Shown: positions 36,787 through 50,184 of the stretch, one piece after another
Layout of the letters: each line of letters opens with the position of its first letter
Position numbering within the stretch: the first letter of the stretch is position 1
Made by a program: the position numbers and the translations under genes
DNA from: Lineus longissimus
Lineage: Eukaryota; Nemertea; Pilidiophora; Heteronemertea; Lineidae
Direction: 5' to 3'
NCBI RefSeq assembly: GCF_910592395.1
Contig: NC_088309.1
Coordinates: 20,276,599-20,340,598 of the forward strand
Length of the DNA: 64,000 nucleotides
The notes under the pieces: model-generated
Databases searched by the model: none
What the model was told of the DNA's origin: nothing
What the model saw: only the letters and a program-made list of their open reading frames with translations

Positions 36787-39700
36787 TTATAAGTCGTCGC
36801 CCTTGGCCTCCCTTGGTTTGCCACCACCGAAGATATCCGAGCGACCAGTGGGGGGCTCCTTGGGGGCATCCTTGGGTACAGATCTTGGAAGCAGCTTCAG
36901 TTTTGGCCGAGCAGCTCTCGATGCTAAAAATATAACAGATATCAAACATTTACAACTCTATCAGAGGAAGTATCTAGCTGGGACTAGGATTAGGAAGTCC
37001 TTCATCATTGTTTTCATTTCATTTGCCATTCTTTTGTTTGGACAGCAGAAAACTAAGGATATAGTTTGAAAGTAAAGTTGAGGGGAGGATAGGATAGGAA
37101 AATATAACATCCACTTTCTTTTATATAACATCCGCTTCCAAGCTATATTAAGAAGATTTCCAAATCACTAATACCACCAATCATTTAACATTTACCCTGG
37201 GCTCATGATCACCAATGTGCCATGCCAGTTAAGATTAATCTATCTGATGTAGGAATGATGAAATGTCACCTACCTTCATCGGGTTCCTTGAATTCATCAT
37301 CGCCACTGTTGTTACGAGGTCGGTTGCCATATCGCCCGCCACCTCCACGCGAATCATCATTGTCGCGGTCATTCCAACCACCACCACCACCACCACCTCG
37401 TCCACCGCCTGAATATCCTCTATCACTACGTCCTCCACGATAGCCGCCCCCACCACGTCGGTCTCCAAAGTCGTCATTTCCTCCATAGTTGTCACGACCT
37501 CGACCGCCTCCTCGACCGAAACCTGAAGAGAAAGAGCAATAGGCTTCAGCAAAATGGTAGGAAATTACGTTGTTTTTTCAAAGCTTAGAATGTGAGTTTG
37601 ACAATGCTTTGACAAATGGCCCAGGTTTCTCGTACTAATCGATGAAAACAGTGTCCATTTTGAAAAATGCAGGTTACCCATTAATTGTGCCAGTTGAATA
37701 TCTGACTGCATCATCACTAAGTACATGGTCTCAAGGCATTTAAACAGCAGTTTTGGTCGATACTGGTATATCTACTGGCCACCAAGTTATAGTCTCGCAC
37801 ATACCTCCTCGGTCACCACGCCCCCGACCTCGGCCCCTCTCTCCTCGATTTCTATCAATTGCAACGTTCACCTTTATTTGTTTATCACAGAATACCTGAA
37901 AAATGATAAACAATTTTGTGATAGCACAACAACAAACTGGATTTTGTTACCCGTAATCTTTTTTACCAGGATAAAAAGAAATAGAAGAGGCCAATACATC
38001 AAGGCAATTTGCCTGTGCCCTTGTTCCTTATTTCTTGCTTTCCATTTTCCTTTACAGAAGGGTCACTTTTGGCCCCAGTGCCTTACAAAATCATACTCCT
38101 GTTTACTGGGAGTAAATTGAGTTTAAAATAGTTCTGCTGCAGTGATGACTGAGTTTAAAGGTTTGGTTCAGAGTGTTTTATATCAACAATAAAGAGTCCA
38201 ACATAAGGAATACCTACGGCTTTGTCATATGCTAGAGCTTCACGTAATGATTCTTGATCGGCGAATTCCACATAAGCAAAGCCTGAAAGGAAACAGCATT
38301 TTAAGTTGAAATATTTTCAAACAATGGTCAGAATCAGGTTAATACTGGGTTGTTTTTTTTTAAAGTGGGTTCCCGGGATCCTTTCTTTGGTTTACATGTA
38401 AAAGTGTTTGAAGTATGGCCCTCAGATGTTTTGCTAAGCATCAAATAGGTGTTAAGTGTCTGACCAGCGGGGGAAGGGGGTACAGAGCTCATGTTTACAG
38501 CTGCATTTAAAGACTTTCAAACGCTGCAGAATGATAACCAGGGACTTCAGCAGGTTTACAATGCTCATAAAACAAACAAGATTGTACTCAATTGTTATTT
38601 CATACCTCTGAACAGCTCTGTGTCTCTATCGTGAACTAAATTTGCACTTTTTACCTGAAGCAAGAATGAATGTAAGTATCTAAATGACAAAGATTAGAAC
38701 CAGAATGTTTCAGACCATTTTATTGAAACAACGCCATGTCTCAGTGGCCTAGTAGCAAACAGTAACTCCCCAATTTCCCCAGGGGACAACTCCCTCGCAT
38801 GTTTTGCCACGAGATCATTCAATACTGCACTCCCATTAGAAAACATTATGAACTTACTTTACAAGTTGAAAATATTACATCGAAGTCCCCCTGTACCATT
38901 CCACCGGGTAAGTTCCCTACAAATGCTTTGAATGGAGGTTCATCAGGAATTGGCTGCTCCTGTCGCGGCCCTCTATTTCCATAACCACCACCACCACCAC
39001 CTCCACTGTAACTGGAAAAGAAAAAAATAAAGATAGTCAATAGAATCTCACTGAAGTAGGCAAGGAAATCATACCCGCATACATAGTTTACAATACTTTC
39101 AGGGTATGGCTGGGATTCCGAGTGGGATTCGTTTTGAGAATACATTTAAGGGTGGGATTTTTATTCTCGAAAGAAGATCACACTGTAGTTATGTTGGGGC
39201 TTATGCTCCTGATATCACACTTTCTTTGCTGCTATAGCGATTTAAGCAACATGATATGATGTGAAGATTGGAGCAATATGCAACATTTGTCAACATCTTG
39301 GGGCAAACTGGTGAAGTAGTAATCATAACTTGCGCTTCCTGTAGCTCCTTCTCAGGCCACTGCACACACGACACGCCTTCCTCACATTGTAATTGTTAAC
39401 TTAACTCTTCAGGCTCAGCATCAATCTATCTACCGGTATGGCGGTAGGCCTAGGCCTCTACGTCACGAGTTACGAGTACTATATTATCGCTCATCATGCC
39501 TCACGAATTTTCGAATAAAACTGGTAACAAAATAATTTCAGTGGGTGTGGCCTTAACATCATCAGAATACCACAATTATGTGATCACATACTGCTCGTCA
39601 TTCATAAGCACCAAAATAAGAATGTGGACCCTCACAGAATAGTACAACCATGCTGCACTGCACGCATGTACTAACATCAGTGTACATTTTGTACACGGCA

Positions 39701-39925
39701 TGCCATGCATGTTTCTCACGATTTTGACCGGCAGTGGGGCGTAAGTTTAGCATGTCAGTAAGGCATCATCTAAACCCGGCAACTTTCTATCAATGCTTGT
39801 GAACCTTCAGTACTTTCTTTTCTTCCAATTTAGGGTGTAAATATTTATATATACCCGCCGCGATCGCCGTAATCGCGATCATTATTGTAGTCCCTGCCTC
39901 CACCACCGTAGTTATTGTACGCCAT
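36787..39925 (-). CDS. EIF4H: eukaryotic translation initiation factor 4H
   Basis: eIF4H is a cytoplasmic RNA-binding cofactor that stimulates the eIF4A helicase during cap-dependent initiation. Seven coding exons join in phase: 39925-39855, 39011-38858, 38654-38606, 38282-38218, 37895-37805, 37522-37274 and 36923-36787, giving 271 residues (human 248). Order along the protein: a Gly/Asp/Tyr-rich start (MAYNNYGGGGRDYNN), one RRM from about residue 52 with RNP2 (AFVGNLP, 53-59) and RNP1 (GFAYVEF, 92-98) and the family phrase VQGDFDVIF, then a long Arg-Gly-Gly region. It ends with ARPKLKLLPRSV and the motif SDIFGGGKPRE (255-265), matching the eIF4H/4B tail. The RGG region is longer and richer than in the human protein. 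For exon 4 the donor at 38217 was chosen over 38213, because it aligns with the RRM without gap and keeps phase. Confidence 0.93.
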
Positions 39926-40546
39926 GATCGGCAACTTCAGATTGAAGGTAAAACTGCAGATAGTTCGGCGCGACCATAGCTTGTCAGGTCAGGTGCTGCC
40001 AAAATAGCACCTAGTGGTAACGTGAACGTGAACGCCTGTCGTCCCATTGTTCGACATCATCAGGAGCCCGGGTCGAACAATGAGACATGAGTTCACGTTG
40101 GCGTTTCGGGGCCTTTGCAAAAACTCCCTATTGTTCCCGCAACACAACATGCACAAGCGAAAGTCATTGTCGGGTATCAGCGACAAGGTAATAGTGCATG
40201 TGGCGGTGCATGGTGGCCAGCAGAGGTATTATCCTCTAAGCCTTTATTAACCAGATTTCCTCACAATTCCTTGATTTGTCGGTGTTAATTTGTGTGCTGC
40301 ATTACTCCGTCCTCTGAAGTGAAATCCAATAAACTTGGTCGGCCAGTTTTGCAAGTGACGACACAAGCAGTGTCCTGTAATTGGAGGTTGTGCAGACTCA
40401 TCCTTCTCCTCTGACAACCCCCCCCCCCCCATCCCCTCCTCTTCCTCCTCGGTTTATCGGGTGGAATCCCCGACTCCGGCAATAAACCATCAATGTCTAC
40501 ATTCGAAGAAATCAAAAACGAACTGATTTTGTGATTCTGGGTGTGC

Positions 40547-40552
40547 TTTATT
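40547..40552 (-). terminator. putative poly-A signal of the TP53I13-like gene
   Basis: AATAAA on the minus strand about 390 bases after the TP53I13-like stop codon; a second AATAAA lies at 40639-40644. The choice between them cannot be made from sequence alone. Confidence 0.35.
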
Positions 40553-40939
40553 CAAAGACTGCAGTTATAGCTAACTTTACACTTGTGACAATGATTAGCT
40601 GCCACCTGAAAATAAAATAAAAAATCCTGTTTTGGTCCTTTATTTTTACGCAAGTTTCCGAAAGTCGCGCCCGGGAAGTCCTCTAATAATTTTTCTTCTG
40701 CAAGGGGTTGCCCCGAATTATTCACTTACTGCATGGGGAAGACTGTCGAAAAACGTAGGCTTAATGGGGATGCTCCTCCACAGAGCGTTACCACAAAAAA
40801 ACTGATGTGTGATGTGAAAGTAAAATGCAGGTAACCCTTGCTAAAGACAAATTGTGGACATCAATTTGATATTTTAATCAAACTCTTCCACGCGAATCCT
40901 GACGGTGCAATACATTCGAAACGGTCAAAATGGTCTGGA

Positions 40940-43900
40940 TTATAGTCGCAGCCTGAACAGGCTCTCGCTGTCCCGTGAGGTCGGCGGAAACAGGTTACTG
41001 TTCTGACCCGGAACAAGGAAAGCATATTTACTGCAATGGGAAGCTTTCCCCTTTTCCGAATAGCATCCTCCACATATATGCCCTTCAGTGTAGTTGCCAT
41101 CGTAAAAGTTACTCCATTCCGGTGCACTATTCCTCACAGCAGCATGCTTATCATGAGGCTTGGGCTTCTGGTATTTCTGAAGAGGAAAAGAAGGATTGCC
41201 ACGAGCAGAAAACAAACGCGATAATGAGGCTTGGGTTTCTGGTATTTCTGAAGAGGAAAAGAAAGGAAAACAAACGCCATATATATACAATGTATTACCC
41301 GGGACCGTTCGGCATGTAGGGGCACCGCGGAGCGGATCCAGGATTTAGAGAGAGAAATAAATAAAGGGACCACATTAGGGCCCAACCATGCACCTATGAG
41401 ATTTTCTTGGTAAAATTGGGCAATTTATTCATTTTCGTGTCTAATTAGTCAGGTAAATTCATGTAATGCTTACCTTGATAAAGTCGGTCACTTTGCCTTG
41501 GTCGAAATGGTCCAAGTGGAGGCTTTGTCCCCAGAACAGCAAGATAAACGGCTGGAATAGATAAAACCCAATATTGCAAGCAGAAGCAGTAACAAGTCAC
41601 AAGTCAAGGTCGATGGCGGTTTGCTGATTTATCGTCCGTGTACGTCAATCCTAAATTTAGGACTGTGGAGCGATACCGATGCACAACGCCTATAGATCGA
41701 CATGGGATGTGAATCAAGTTACTTCATTGTAAGCGGACGATAGAGAGTCGGGCAAACGCTAACGCCATAAACGCTAACGCTAGAGTAAGATTATAAAAAT
41801 GTACATTCTAAAATACTTATCGAAAGCGTTAAACGACTTTTATATAATGGCCATGGGAATTATTAATCCTGTTTACCGTCCACCTCCCGCATGGGTTCTG
41901 AGCGAACATGAAATATTTTCATTATTTTTTTAAAAATCTATTTATTTTATTGTTGCCATCATTTTTTTATTTAAATAATCTTTCCAGTGGTTCATCTTTA
42001 CCTTAAATGATTGAAAAACACAATAAAAACTTGGCAGGGTAGGCTCTTCATCATGATAATGACATTTTTTCAATGCCTCATGTTGATGACCGACCTGATT
42101 TCCATTTACTGGAACTTGCTGAATCGCGTGTTTTGACCAGTAAATCAGACTGTAAACCGATAATGAATAATGAAAAATGAACTCTCTCACTGATTTCGAA
42201 TGCGGGGACGGTATATATACCTTGTTCTCTATAGAGCGCCAATAGTAAGATCCACTCTCTCGGTGACAAGGTAACCGAAACGGGGTAGTGATGTATTTAC
42301 AGTTCGCTGCAGATTCCACGGCCGTTTTAAACTGCGCCACCACTTTTTGGTCGGAGCATGGATGGTAGAGAAAGACAATGGCACCGTGCTAAAAGATATT
42401 TATCAAACGAAAAAAAAGAACAAGTTTAAAATGAAGATCATTTAAAAGTTTGGTCGCAAATTAGCCAGTGTGCGTATGTTTGGACCATGTTTGGACCATG
42501 CGACGTTGTCTTCTGACCTTATAACCTTGACCTTTCACCTCGTCGACCCTTGAGGGCGATCTGTGGGTCACAGAGGGTAAAGTTTGGCCGAAATGAGTTC
42601 TTAAGTTTTGTGCCAATCAGCCTGTGTGTGTAAATTGAACGTGACCACATGAACTTGACTACATGTAAAATATAATTTAAACTTCCCCACCTCAAGAGAA
42701 TGTATCCATCGCTGTGGAGGAACATAGAGGTATTGGCCATATTTCGGCCAGACCGGACGATGACTTCCACTAGAATAGAAGAATGAAGAACTTAATGCTT
42801 GTCATCTTGACACACAAGGTTTTGCGATCGAAGCGTCCGTTCAGTCTATGTGAGTTGGAGATCCTATACTTGCCGGGGGTAAGTTGTTTATATATGCATG
42901 CAGATACATACATGAAGTGAATAATTGGATCCAGGCCTACTAATTCAATCAGATACCAAATGAGTCTGAATAGGACCTATTTCAGATTCCGATCTTACTA
43001 ATATTATGCTTTACGGGTTTAGAATTTAGATAACTGAACAGAATTCTTAACAGTCGTCTTACCTTGTCGGCACTGGCTCAAGGTATTTTAGATCTATATT
43101 CAAGCATTGGTGAATCGGCTGAAAAGTAGAAATATATGTTCAGACATATCCTAAACCTCATGGTCTTATACTCCCTTTAAATTTATAGGGTGTCTTGATA
43201 AGATGCAGAAAACCTTAGTGGTCAAGATGTTACCTTGGAGTAACCTACTCTATAAGATGAAACAGACAGTTAATACACAGGAAGTGCACAAAATGTCATA
43301 AGCCCAAATTTTATGAAGTGCATGACAAATAAGGGACATAAAATAAATTGCGAGTTAGTGGACATGTTTGTAACTGATATCGAACGTTTTAGTAACATTT
43401 TAGGGATTTCCCTGCCATCGTTTACAAGATGTTGATCAAGTGAGTCCTTATCGTTAGTGTTATACACCTATAGGCAACGCATCTCGGGTATTGCACACAG
43501 CCACAGCGGAGTCAAGATATACGTCGAGTTTTATTCACAAACCATAGAAACGGTAGCTAGAACGACATGAAAGAAGAATTCCAAACCCCGTCATATCATC
43601 AATAGATTATGAGGATCGGAGTTAGCATAACGCCGTCAATCACCATGGAAACTAACGATGTTTGGAAGAACGAGAAGCTGCCATCAGAACCAAAGACTTA
43701 CTTTGCAAGTCGAGCATTTTGCACGTTAGAACAAACGTTATGGCTTTTTACCAACTTGCCTCATGGGAGTATTCGACCAAAATAATCCTAAAATATAGTC
43801 GTATCAGCCACCTTTCTTCCGGTATTGACCGTTGCCATCTCTTTTGGATGGGAATCTGTACTTACCTGGTACAGTTTGTGAGAGAACGCCACAGAAAGTC

Positions 43901-44806
43901 CATGCATCTGTAATCGAAAATAGATTAACACCCTTATTTCGAAACATTCTGAACTATCAGAGGATACTCCGTCCCCATTGCCTGGTTGTTCAAGTTTTGT
44001 GAACTGAAGCAGATCACGGCGAGTTAGGTTAACTTCTGCTGGGAAACTACACAGGGCCCCTTCTTCTTCTTCTTCTAAATCACCATGCAGCAGTCACCAA
44101 ATTGGGCTCAATCCGCTAATACCATTATTTCTTTGCAAAAATATAAGACATTAGGTTGCGACTCACCTGACCAGCTCCGGGCGCCTCCTCCCCTTCTCGA
44201 CAGATATATGCGTCGTGGTTTTTGGGATCCCAATCAACTTCTATATCAGTCTGAAACCAAAAACTATATGATGTTCCCATGCCCTTTATCATCTTGATAT
44301 TCTCGGTGTCTCATTTCGCGATGTTCTTCTGATGTTCTTCAAATACAGACCCCCTTTAATGTTGTCAGGTATACCCTGTTGGTGTATGCCGAAAGGTCTG
44401 GTCATTTTAATGCCGGTAAAGTTAGAAATGTTCCGGGGTCCGGGGAGCAATAAAAAGGATTCTATTATGCGCTATCAATCTCTAAGGTATTCACGATCCA
44501 TGGTCAAATACCAAATTCACCACTATTTGTCAAAATAGAATGGCCGGATACTTTTTCCAGTGGGGCAATTTCGACTGCTATACACCTGCTTACCTTGCCA
44601 TTATCGCATCCCGAATTCACTCCCATCTTGATTCCTCCGTGGTGGAGCTTAGACACCACGGCATCCTTACTGCCGCCCACGATTGCCGTACCCGTGACGA
44701 AAGAAGGCAGTTTCCCCGAGCGCTTAAAGCAGTTCTTGACAAGTTCTCCGTTGGAAATGAGAACAAATAACAAGAGGAATGCTAAAACGAGTTTTTCAGT
44801 CGCCAT
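40940..44806 (-). CDS. TP53I13: TP53I13-like protein (DUF3105 family)
   Basis: Human TP53I13 is a p53-induced gene linked to growth suppression; its biochemical role is unclear. Eight exons join in phase: 44806-44594, 44250-44167, 43907-43866, 43118-43063, 42769-42691, 42388-42221, 41551-41474 and 41176-40940, giving 318 residues. The start MATEKLVLAFLLLFVLIS is a signal peptide. The diagnostic region spans residues 136-169: RPVWPKYGQYLYVPP, QRWIHSLEHG, then AIVFLYHPC, followed by a segment with paired Cys and LLFWGQSLHLDHFD. I recognise this pattern as the DUF3105/TP53I13 family; the tail from residue 241 is not conserved in my recollection. I see no strong C-terminal membrane helix, so it could be secreted. 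The last exon's acceptor region is duplicated 71 bases upstream, so an alternative tail is possible. Confidence 0.83.
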
Positions 44807-44999
44807 CCTACCAAAAAGAAACACGAAACCTGGTAACTGGCATTAGATCAGGCTTTTTTACTCCTTTCGTCATCATAATATTATACAGAATGAAATTAAT
44901 TAATATCGACAGGGCGGAGTATATTGAAAACACCTGTGATCATATCAATGCTGTCAAACGGAAGAATAGGTAGTTTATAGGCCTATTCCTCGGACAAAG

Positions 45000-47900
45000 A
45001 CCAACTGGATCCGATGCATTGATAAATTTCTATGATGATAATTTTCACTGATTTATTTGATACATAGAGCATCTCAAAATACTATATACATGACTGTAAC
45101 AAGAACGGTACGATGTCCGTATAGGTGCAGAAATATGATAGCGCCTCAATATTTGAAGATGAAGTTAGAGTGGCGAATCTCAAGACGAAGAAGTGTAGGC
45201 TGTAAGTATGGTGAAAGCAATGCCAACTTCATATTCGGGTACACCTGCAAACACAGCAAGGGTCCATTTTGACCCTCAATGTATTGACATTGCTCAGCTT
45301 TCAGACAACGATGGGCGGAGGCTACGTAAAATACCGCTGGCAGTTCAGTATGCAAGGGTCGTGTGCGAATACCAATTCCTTCGTTACGTCAGGTTGCATC
45401 CCCATATCCAAGTAATGTTCTTTACAGTAAATGTTTAAATTTCTAAAAATCTTTATAATCTTGGCCGATATTTTTGTTTTACCAGAGTGCAATGCTAGGA
45501 CAGCAGAGATCTAAAACCGAGGTATTGTTTAACCTTGGACTTACCTCGGCCAAAGGCGCGCACAGGCTTATATAACCTATAGCTGAGAAGAAGAGCGAGT
45601 ATGGAGACAGACGAGAAGGGGGAGGGGGAGGAGGAGGGGAAGAACAAGGTGAAAATAATATAGCTGATGTGTCACATCTTGGGTGAAATGAATAATGCTC
45701 TTACTGGAAATGATTTTACTGGAAACCTCATGTACATTTACACTAAAGCCTTTCTGTAGAAATCGGAAGTAAAATGATTTACGAGTCTTTATTCATATCC
45801 CTCAACAGACTGTTTCGAATCAGCAATCTAAATACGAGCAAAACCACACCATGACAGACAAATTTTATTTCAGATCACTGCAGTCATTAATAGGTTGAGC
45901 GGCAGGAAAAGCATGTGCTTTATAAATCAGTATTCACAGCTGATCAAATGCACTATAGGTGTAAAAAAAAATTGGTACACTTTCTATAATTGAATAGCAT
46001 CAATTTATCATCTGCAGTGTATGGGACACTGCTGCTATCATTCAGAATCAATGACCATTTTATGTGATATCACTTAGAGCATTCATTAAACGGGTTATCA
46101 AAAACAATGTCAGTTTTTATCTCGATCACATGGTGCTGGGCTGACTGCAAAGACCACAAGGGACAATCTTAAAATTCGTACATGTACTTTCTCCTGTAAT
46201 AATTGTTTTGTATGTGCTAGTATATAAGTAGCCTAATCAATGCACAGCGTACCCAGGTTGCTGATGATGCGGACAGTGGACATACCGGTTGTTTCAAAAG
46301 TGTATCGTATTTTTTTTACACCTAGTATAAACTGGATATGGAGGATGAACTACACGTATCGACAATACGAACAGGTGTTCTAACCCATGAAAGAGTGCAC
46401 AAATCAGACACAAAATACGTCAGTCTCAAATGGAAACTAAGACAAAACTGCTGAGAACAAAGCAGAAAATGTCATTTTATGCCACTTACACCAATAATCT
46501 TTACCTACCGTGCGAACCTGGGGTAAACAGGTGAAACCGCGCGTTCAAATGCGGCAAAATATGGCTTCAAATACTGAAGCGGCCTACTCATACGCAGTGT
46601 ATAGTTTGATATGCTCGCCGTCTCAACTCCGTCAGATGTCGTTGTCATAGGTAAACACACAACCATTTTTTTGTCGATTCGGCCTTATTAATTGACTCTT
46701 CATAAAACGTTAGTCAACATTACACTGGCAGTATGTCATTAAAACGTGGATATCAAGCAGCATCCTTAACTTCAGTGCAACACGTTGTACTTATGACGTA
46801 ACGTGGAGCATCCGACTGACTCTGGTATCGAGGATGATACCAGAAGAAACCTTGGCAACCTCATAAAGTGCATCTTTCATCTTTCTCAGCTAGTTCAAAT
46901 TAGATTAAGTGTTTTTAAAACGACACTGATCTAAACTTGTGTGGCGGTGCCTATTCGTTATCAGTCTGTACCAGGGCCCAGTTGTTCGAGCGACTGTATA
47001 GTCACTAACTTGACGTTAACTTTTAAGGACGTCAAGTTTTAGTTAAAACCACGTAAAATGACTTGAATGACCTAGAGACAGACCATGGCAGCATTTCACA
47101 ACAAAAACCATGATAGAAATTATTATATTAGATCTTGTGAATTTTCCATTTCGATTTGATTGACAAATCAGAGTGATCAATACCAACGCTTGAATATTCG
47201 GTCACCTCCAAAATTTGCCCCAAAAACTGAGGTGATGATAGGTACGTGGACAACCGCTGGCCCAGACGTGATAATTTTATCGATTTCGTTTAGTCTGAGG
47301 GGATTGATCAGTGAGTTGAAGAGTTGAAGAGCAAAAGCTGTTCCTGCTCTTATCTTATCATGTGCGTATTCGGGCACATAATTAAAGTCAATCGACTGTG
47401 GTGTTCCACATGCTGATTAATCGTCGCTGTGCGTCACACATTGCACGGGGATGACCGGCGTGGATCATCTCCCCACCTGTTCTGAACTTCCAGTGGTATA
47501 TATTGCTTATTGACGCACGCTGTCTGGAAGCTGAGCAATGTCAATGCATTGAGGGTCAATACTCCAATGGAAAAGTCATGGTCCTTCTATTCTAGTTATC
47601 TACCGTATGGAAAAACTAAAACATTGGAAACCACACAGATGACATCCTGACAATCATAAAACAACTGATCTGATCGAGTTGGAATTTTATATGCATCCGA
47701 GGAGTTGGGTTGATTGTGACATTGTCTCTCGCTGATCATATCAAATTGTGAGAGTATAAACCATATACCTACACTTGCACCCGCATCTCTATACGGTCAG
47801 ATGGATTGTGACGGTGCATCGGCGTAAAGCGGATAACAGTTTGACTTTCATTATGTTGTCACAAAAAAGATCATGGATTTGAATAACTTCAATACTTTTT

Positions 47901-48630
47901 GTTTCTACTTTGTTTGATCTCATTATTGATACCTTTATGTTGATACATGTATATCAAATAAGGTTGAGCGATATCTTCAAGTACAGATTACGTGTATATC
48001 ATGATGTAAACATACAAACATGACCAAAGATTGGGGGTGATTCGACACATTTTGCTTTAGTGCTATATTTGAGTCTAACGTAATCAATTAAAGACTCTCG
48101 AATCACGAATGACAGCTTTCATGGGCCTAGAAAACAACAAAATAAACTAAGATAAATACATAAATACAAATACATTATGTAATCATGTAATACTAGGATC
48201 GCAAGGCCGAGTTGCAAACATGATTGTATGGATGACAAACTCTTTATCGAAGGATTGGTATGTTGGTATTTAGTTCTTTCGTAAATCTTATAAAGACTTT
48301 CCAAACAAACCCATACTATAGCTTATATGTCTCGATTATCGAAGTCACAGAAACTGAAACCAGCTTTAAAATGATATTCGTCTGTAAAAAGAATAAAGCA
48401 CAATAATGTCAAATTTGAAATAAGTGGCTGAGACTAAAGAGCAAGAAAAGAAACGACGATCTAAATTGAATTGTCGTTGTGTATCTGATTATTAAGTTTA
48501 AATCTATGAAAATGTAGGATAGATCCAAACTGAAATCTACACAGCCTCAAGATATACGCCGACTATTGTACACAGATAATCTTCTTGATTGTGGCAAACT
48601 TCATACGTCTACACATTACGCGTCCTGAGC
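45000..48630. other. intergenic; no gene recognised
   Basis: About 3.6 kb of AT-rich DNA upstream of the TP53I13-like gene and downstream of the minus-strand gene at 48631. Short open frames on both strands lack family features and splice support. A purine-rich tract occurs near 45608-45650. Confidence 0.45.
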
Positions 48631-50006
48631 TCATTCGGCTGCGCTTTCGGAGGCTGACTTCGTACGCAGATACTTTTCATATTCCTCCAGGTCCTCATTT
48701 CCCTGCGCCCTGCGCCCCACGTCTTGAATAATGATTCGCTTTGCTTCCACGGCTTTTCTTTTGACACTTTCGGTTAGAAAGCGGATGTATTCGCCGCGTT
48801 CTTCGTACGGGACACATAATGCTCGAAGCGAAAGTGTCGGCCGGAAGTCTTCTGAGGACGAATACGACTCAGTGTCAGTTGTTTCAGATCGGTTTGAAGA
48901 ACAAGAAGACGACGCTGACGCACTTACACGATTTGAACCTGAAATAATAATTCTCATAAGGAAAACGTAAATGATTTCTTTAGAATGAAGAATTGTATTT
49001 TATATCTTGGAATATTCAGGTCAGGCCCCAAATTAAGGATATAATCGTTCGATGCCACTAAATCGCAATGGGTTGACGACCCCAACTTGGCCGGTGGTGG
49101 TCACGACGTCATGATCGGCTGAGCTTCGTCTTAGATCGGTGAAACTAGAATATACGTACTGACCCCACCGTGCCACTTTCTTTTCCAGACGCATCCCCTT
49201 CTTCTTACTCTTTTAACAATCGTCACGCAAAATCTTTCTTCTATTGATATAAACGACATAAAAAGTACCATCATAGTTTCATCAGTGGTCTAGCCGATTA
49301 GTTCAAGGCAGCTGACACGACTTCTAAACAGTGTTCTTTTTAATTTTCAATTCACGTTTTCATGTATACGTTTACCTCTGCGCAAGTTGATACCATGAAC
49401 CCTCCTCATCCATCCCTCCGTTCCGTCTGGTCTAAAAGTTTCCGACTCCCCACAAGATTTCCGCATCTCCTCCAGAATCTTCTGTCTTCGTCTCCGGCAT
49501 CTTGCGCGTTGGTCGCCGAATTGTTTCCGCGTTGGAGGACTACTGGTCTCAGGCATCTTTTCTAATCGTTCAATAGCATCCAGTATGATACTGACCTTCG
49601 TTTTGTTTACATAGCTCTGTTCCCGAGGCAGAAATGTATGCCGCCAATGTAGGTTGGGTTCATTTGTTTCTGGCATCAGCATGTCATTTTCGGGTGCCTC
49701 TGGGACGAATATGCGCTTATTCGTGTGACCATAGAACATTCCATAATTGTCGTGCTGGACGACAGAACCAGGTGATAGCTTTGTTTTTTCTGGGTTTCTG
49801 TCAGCATTTGCTGGCATGGACGTATGTTGCCAGCCGTAAGGAACAGGATCGTATTTTCCTGGTGGGTCGCCAATCTGCGGTCTTCTGGGTGTTGGCTTCG
49901 GAGCGAAAATTCGAGTGTTGACTTCACCACATACAATTGGACGAACATGGGCAATGGTCAACGTAGTCACACCAGCACATTGTCCCAATTGATCAAATAT
50001 CCCCAT
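48631..50006 (-). CDS. unrecognised 312-residue protein
   Basis: Two exons, 50006-49376 and 48938-48631, join at a GT-AG intron in phase 1 and give 312 residues ending just after KSASESAAE. The protein starts MGIFDQLGQCAGVTT. It has no signal peptide or membrane segment. The N-terminal two thirds are rich in Pro, Asn and aromatic residues, with repeated phrases of a similar kind (RIFAPKPTP and RIFVPEAPE; YGWQHTSMP and LHWRHTFLP). A basic stretch RCRRRRQK follows, and then a Ser-rich tail ending in a charged helix (YEKYLRTK). Twice-repeated W-x-H-T phrases of this type remind me of small axonemal or sperm-associated proteins, but I cannot name a family. Its ATG lies 178 bases from the UBL7 ATG on the other strand, so they probably share a promoter. 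Confidence 0.7.
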
Positions 50007-50184
50007 AGATAAAAGAGGACGTTCTTTTTCTCATCTAAAACTGCTTTTTGGAAGTTTTTTCGGTGGTTACCATGTGCGCACTGCGAGTGGCGGGAAATAA
50101 TGCAGCTCCCACAAACCAGCGGGTGAAAAAACAAAATAGCACTCAATTTACTAACGTTACCGACAGAGGGCAGAGTTATTCAAC
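50007..50184. promoter_or_regulatory. putative bidirectional promoter
   Basis: Only 178 bases separate the start codons of the minus-strand 312-residue gene and of UBL7. Transcription start sites of both must lie here or inside upstream non-coding exons. No TATA box is obvious; the interval contains cgcactgcgagtggcggg. Confidence 0.5.

Noticed and set aside
36623-37069. 148-codon plus-strand frame
   Set aside because: Lies opposite the last EIF4H coding exon and is a shadow of it.
44540-44846. Two overlapping plus-strand frames of 76 and 83 codons
   Set aside because: Antisense shadows of the first TP53I13-like exon, which carries a clear signal peptide.
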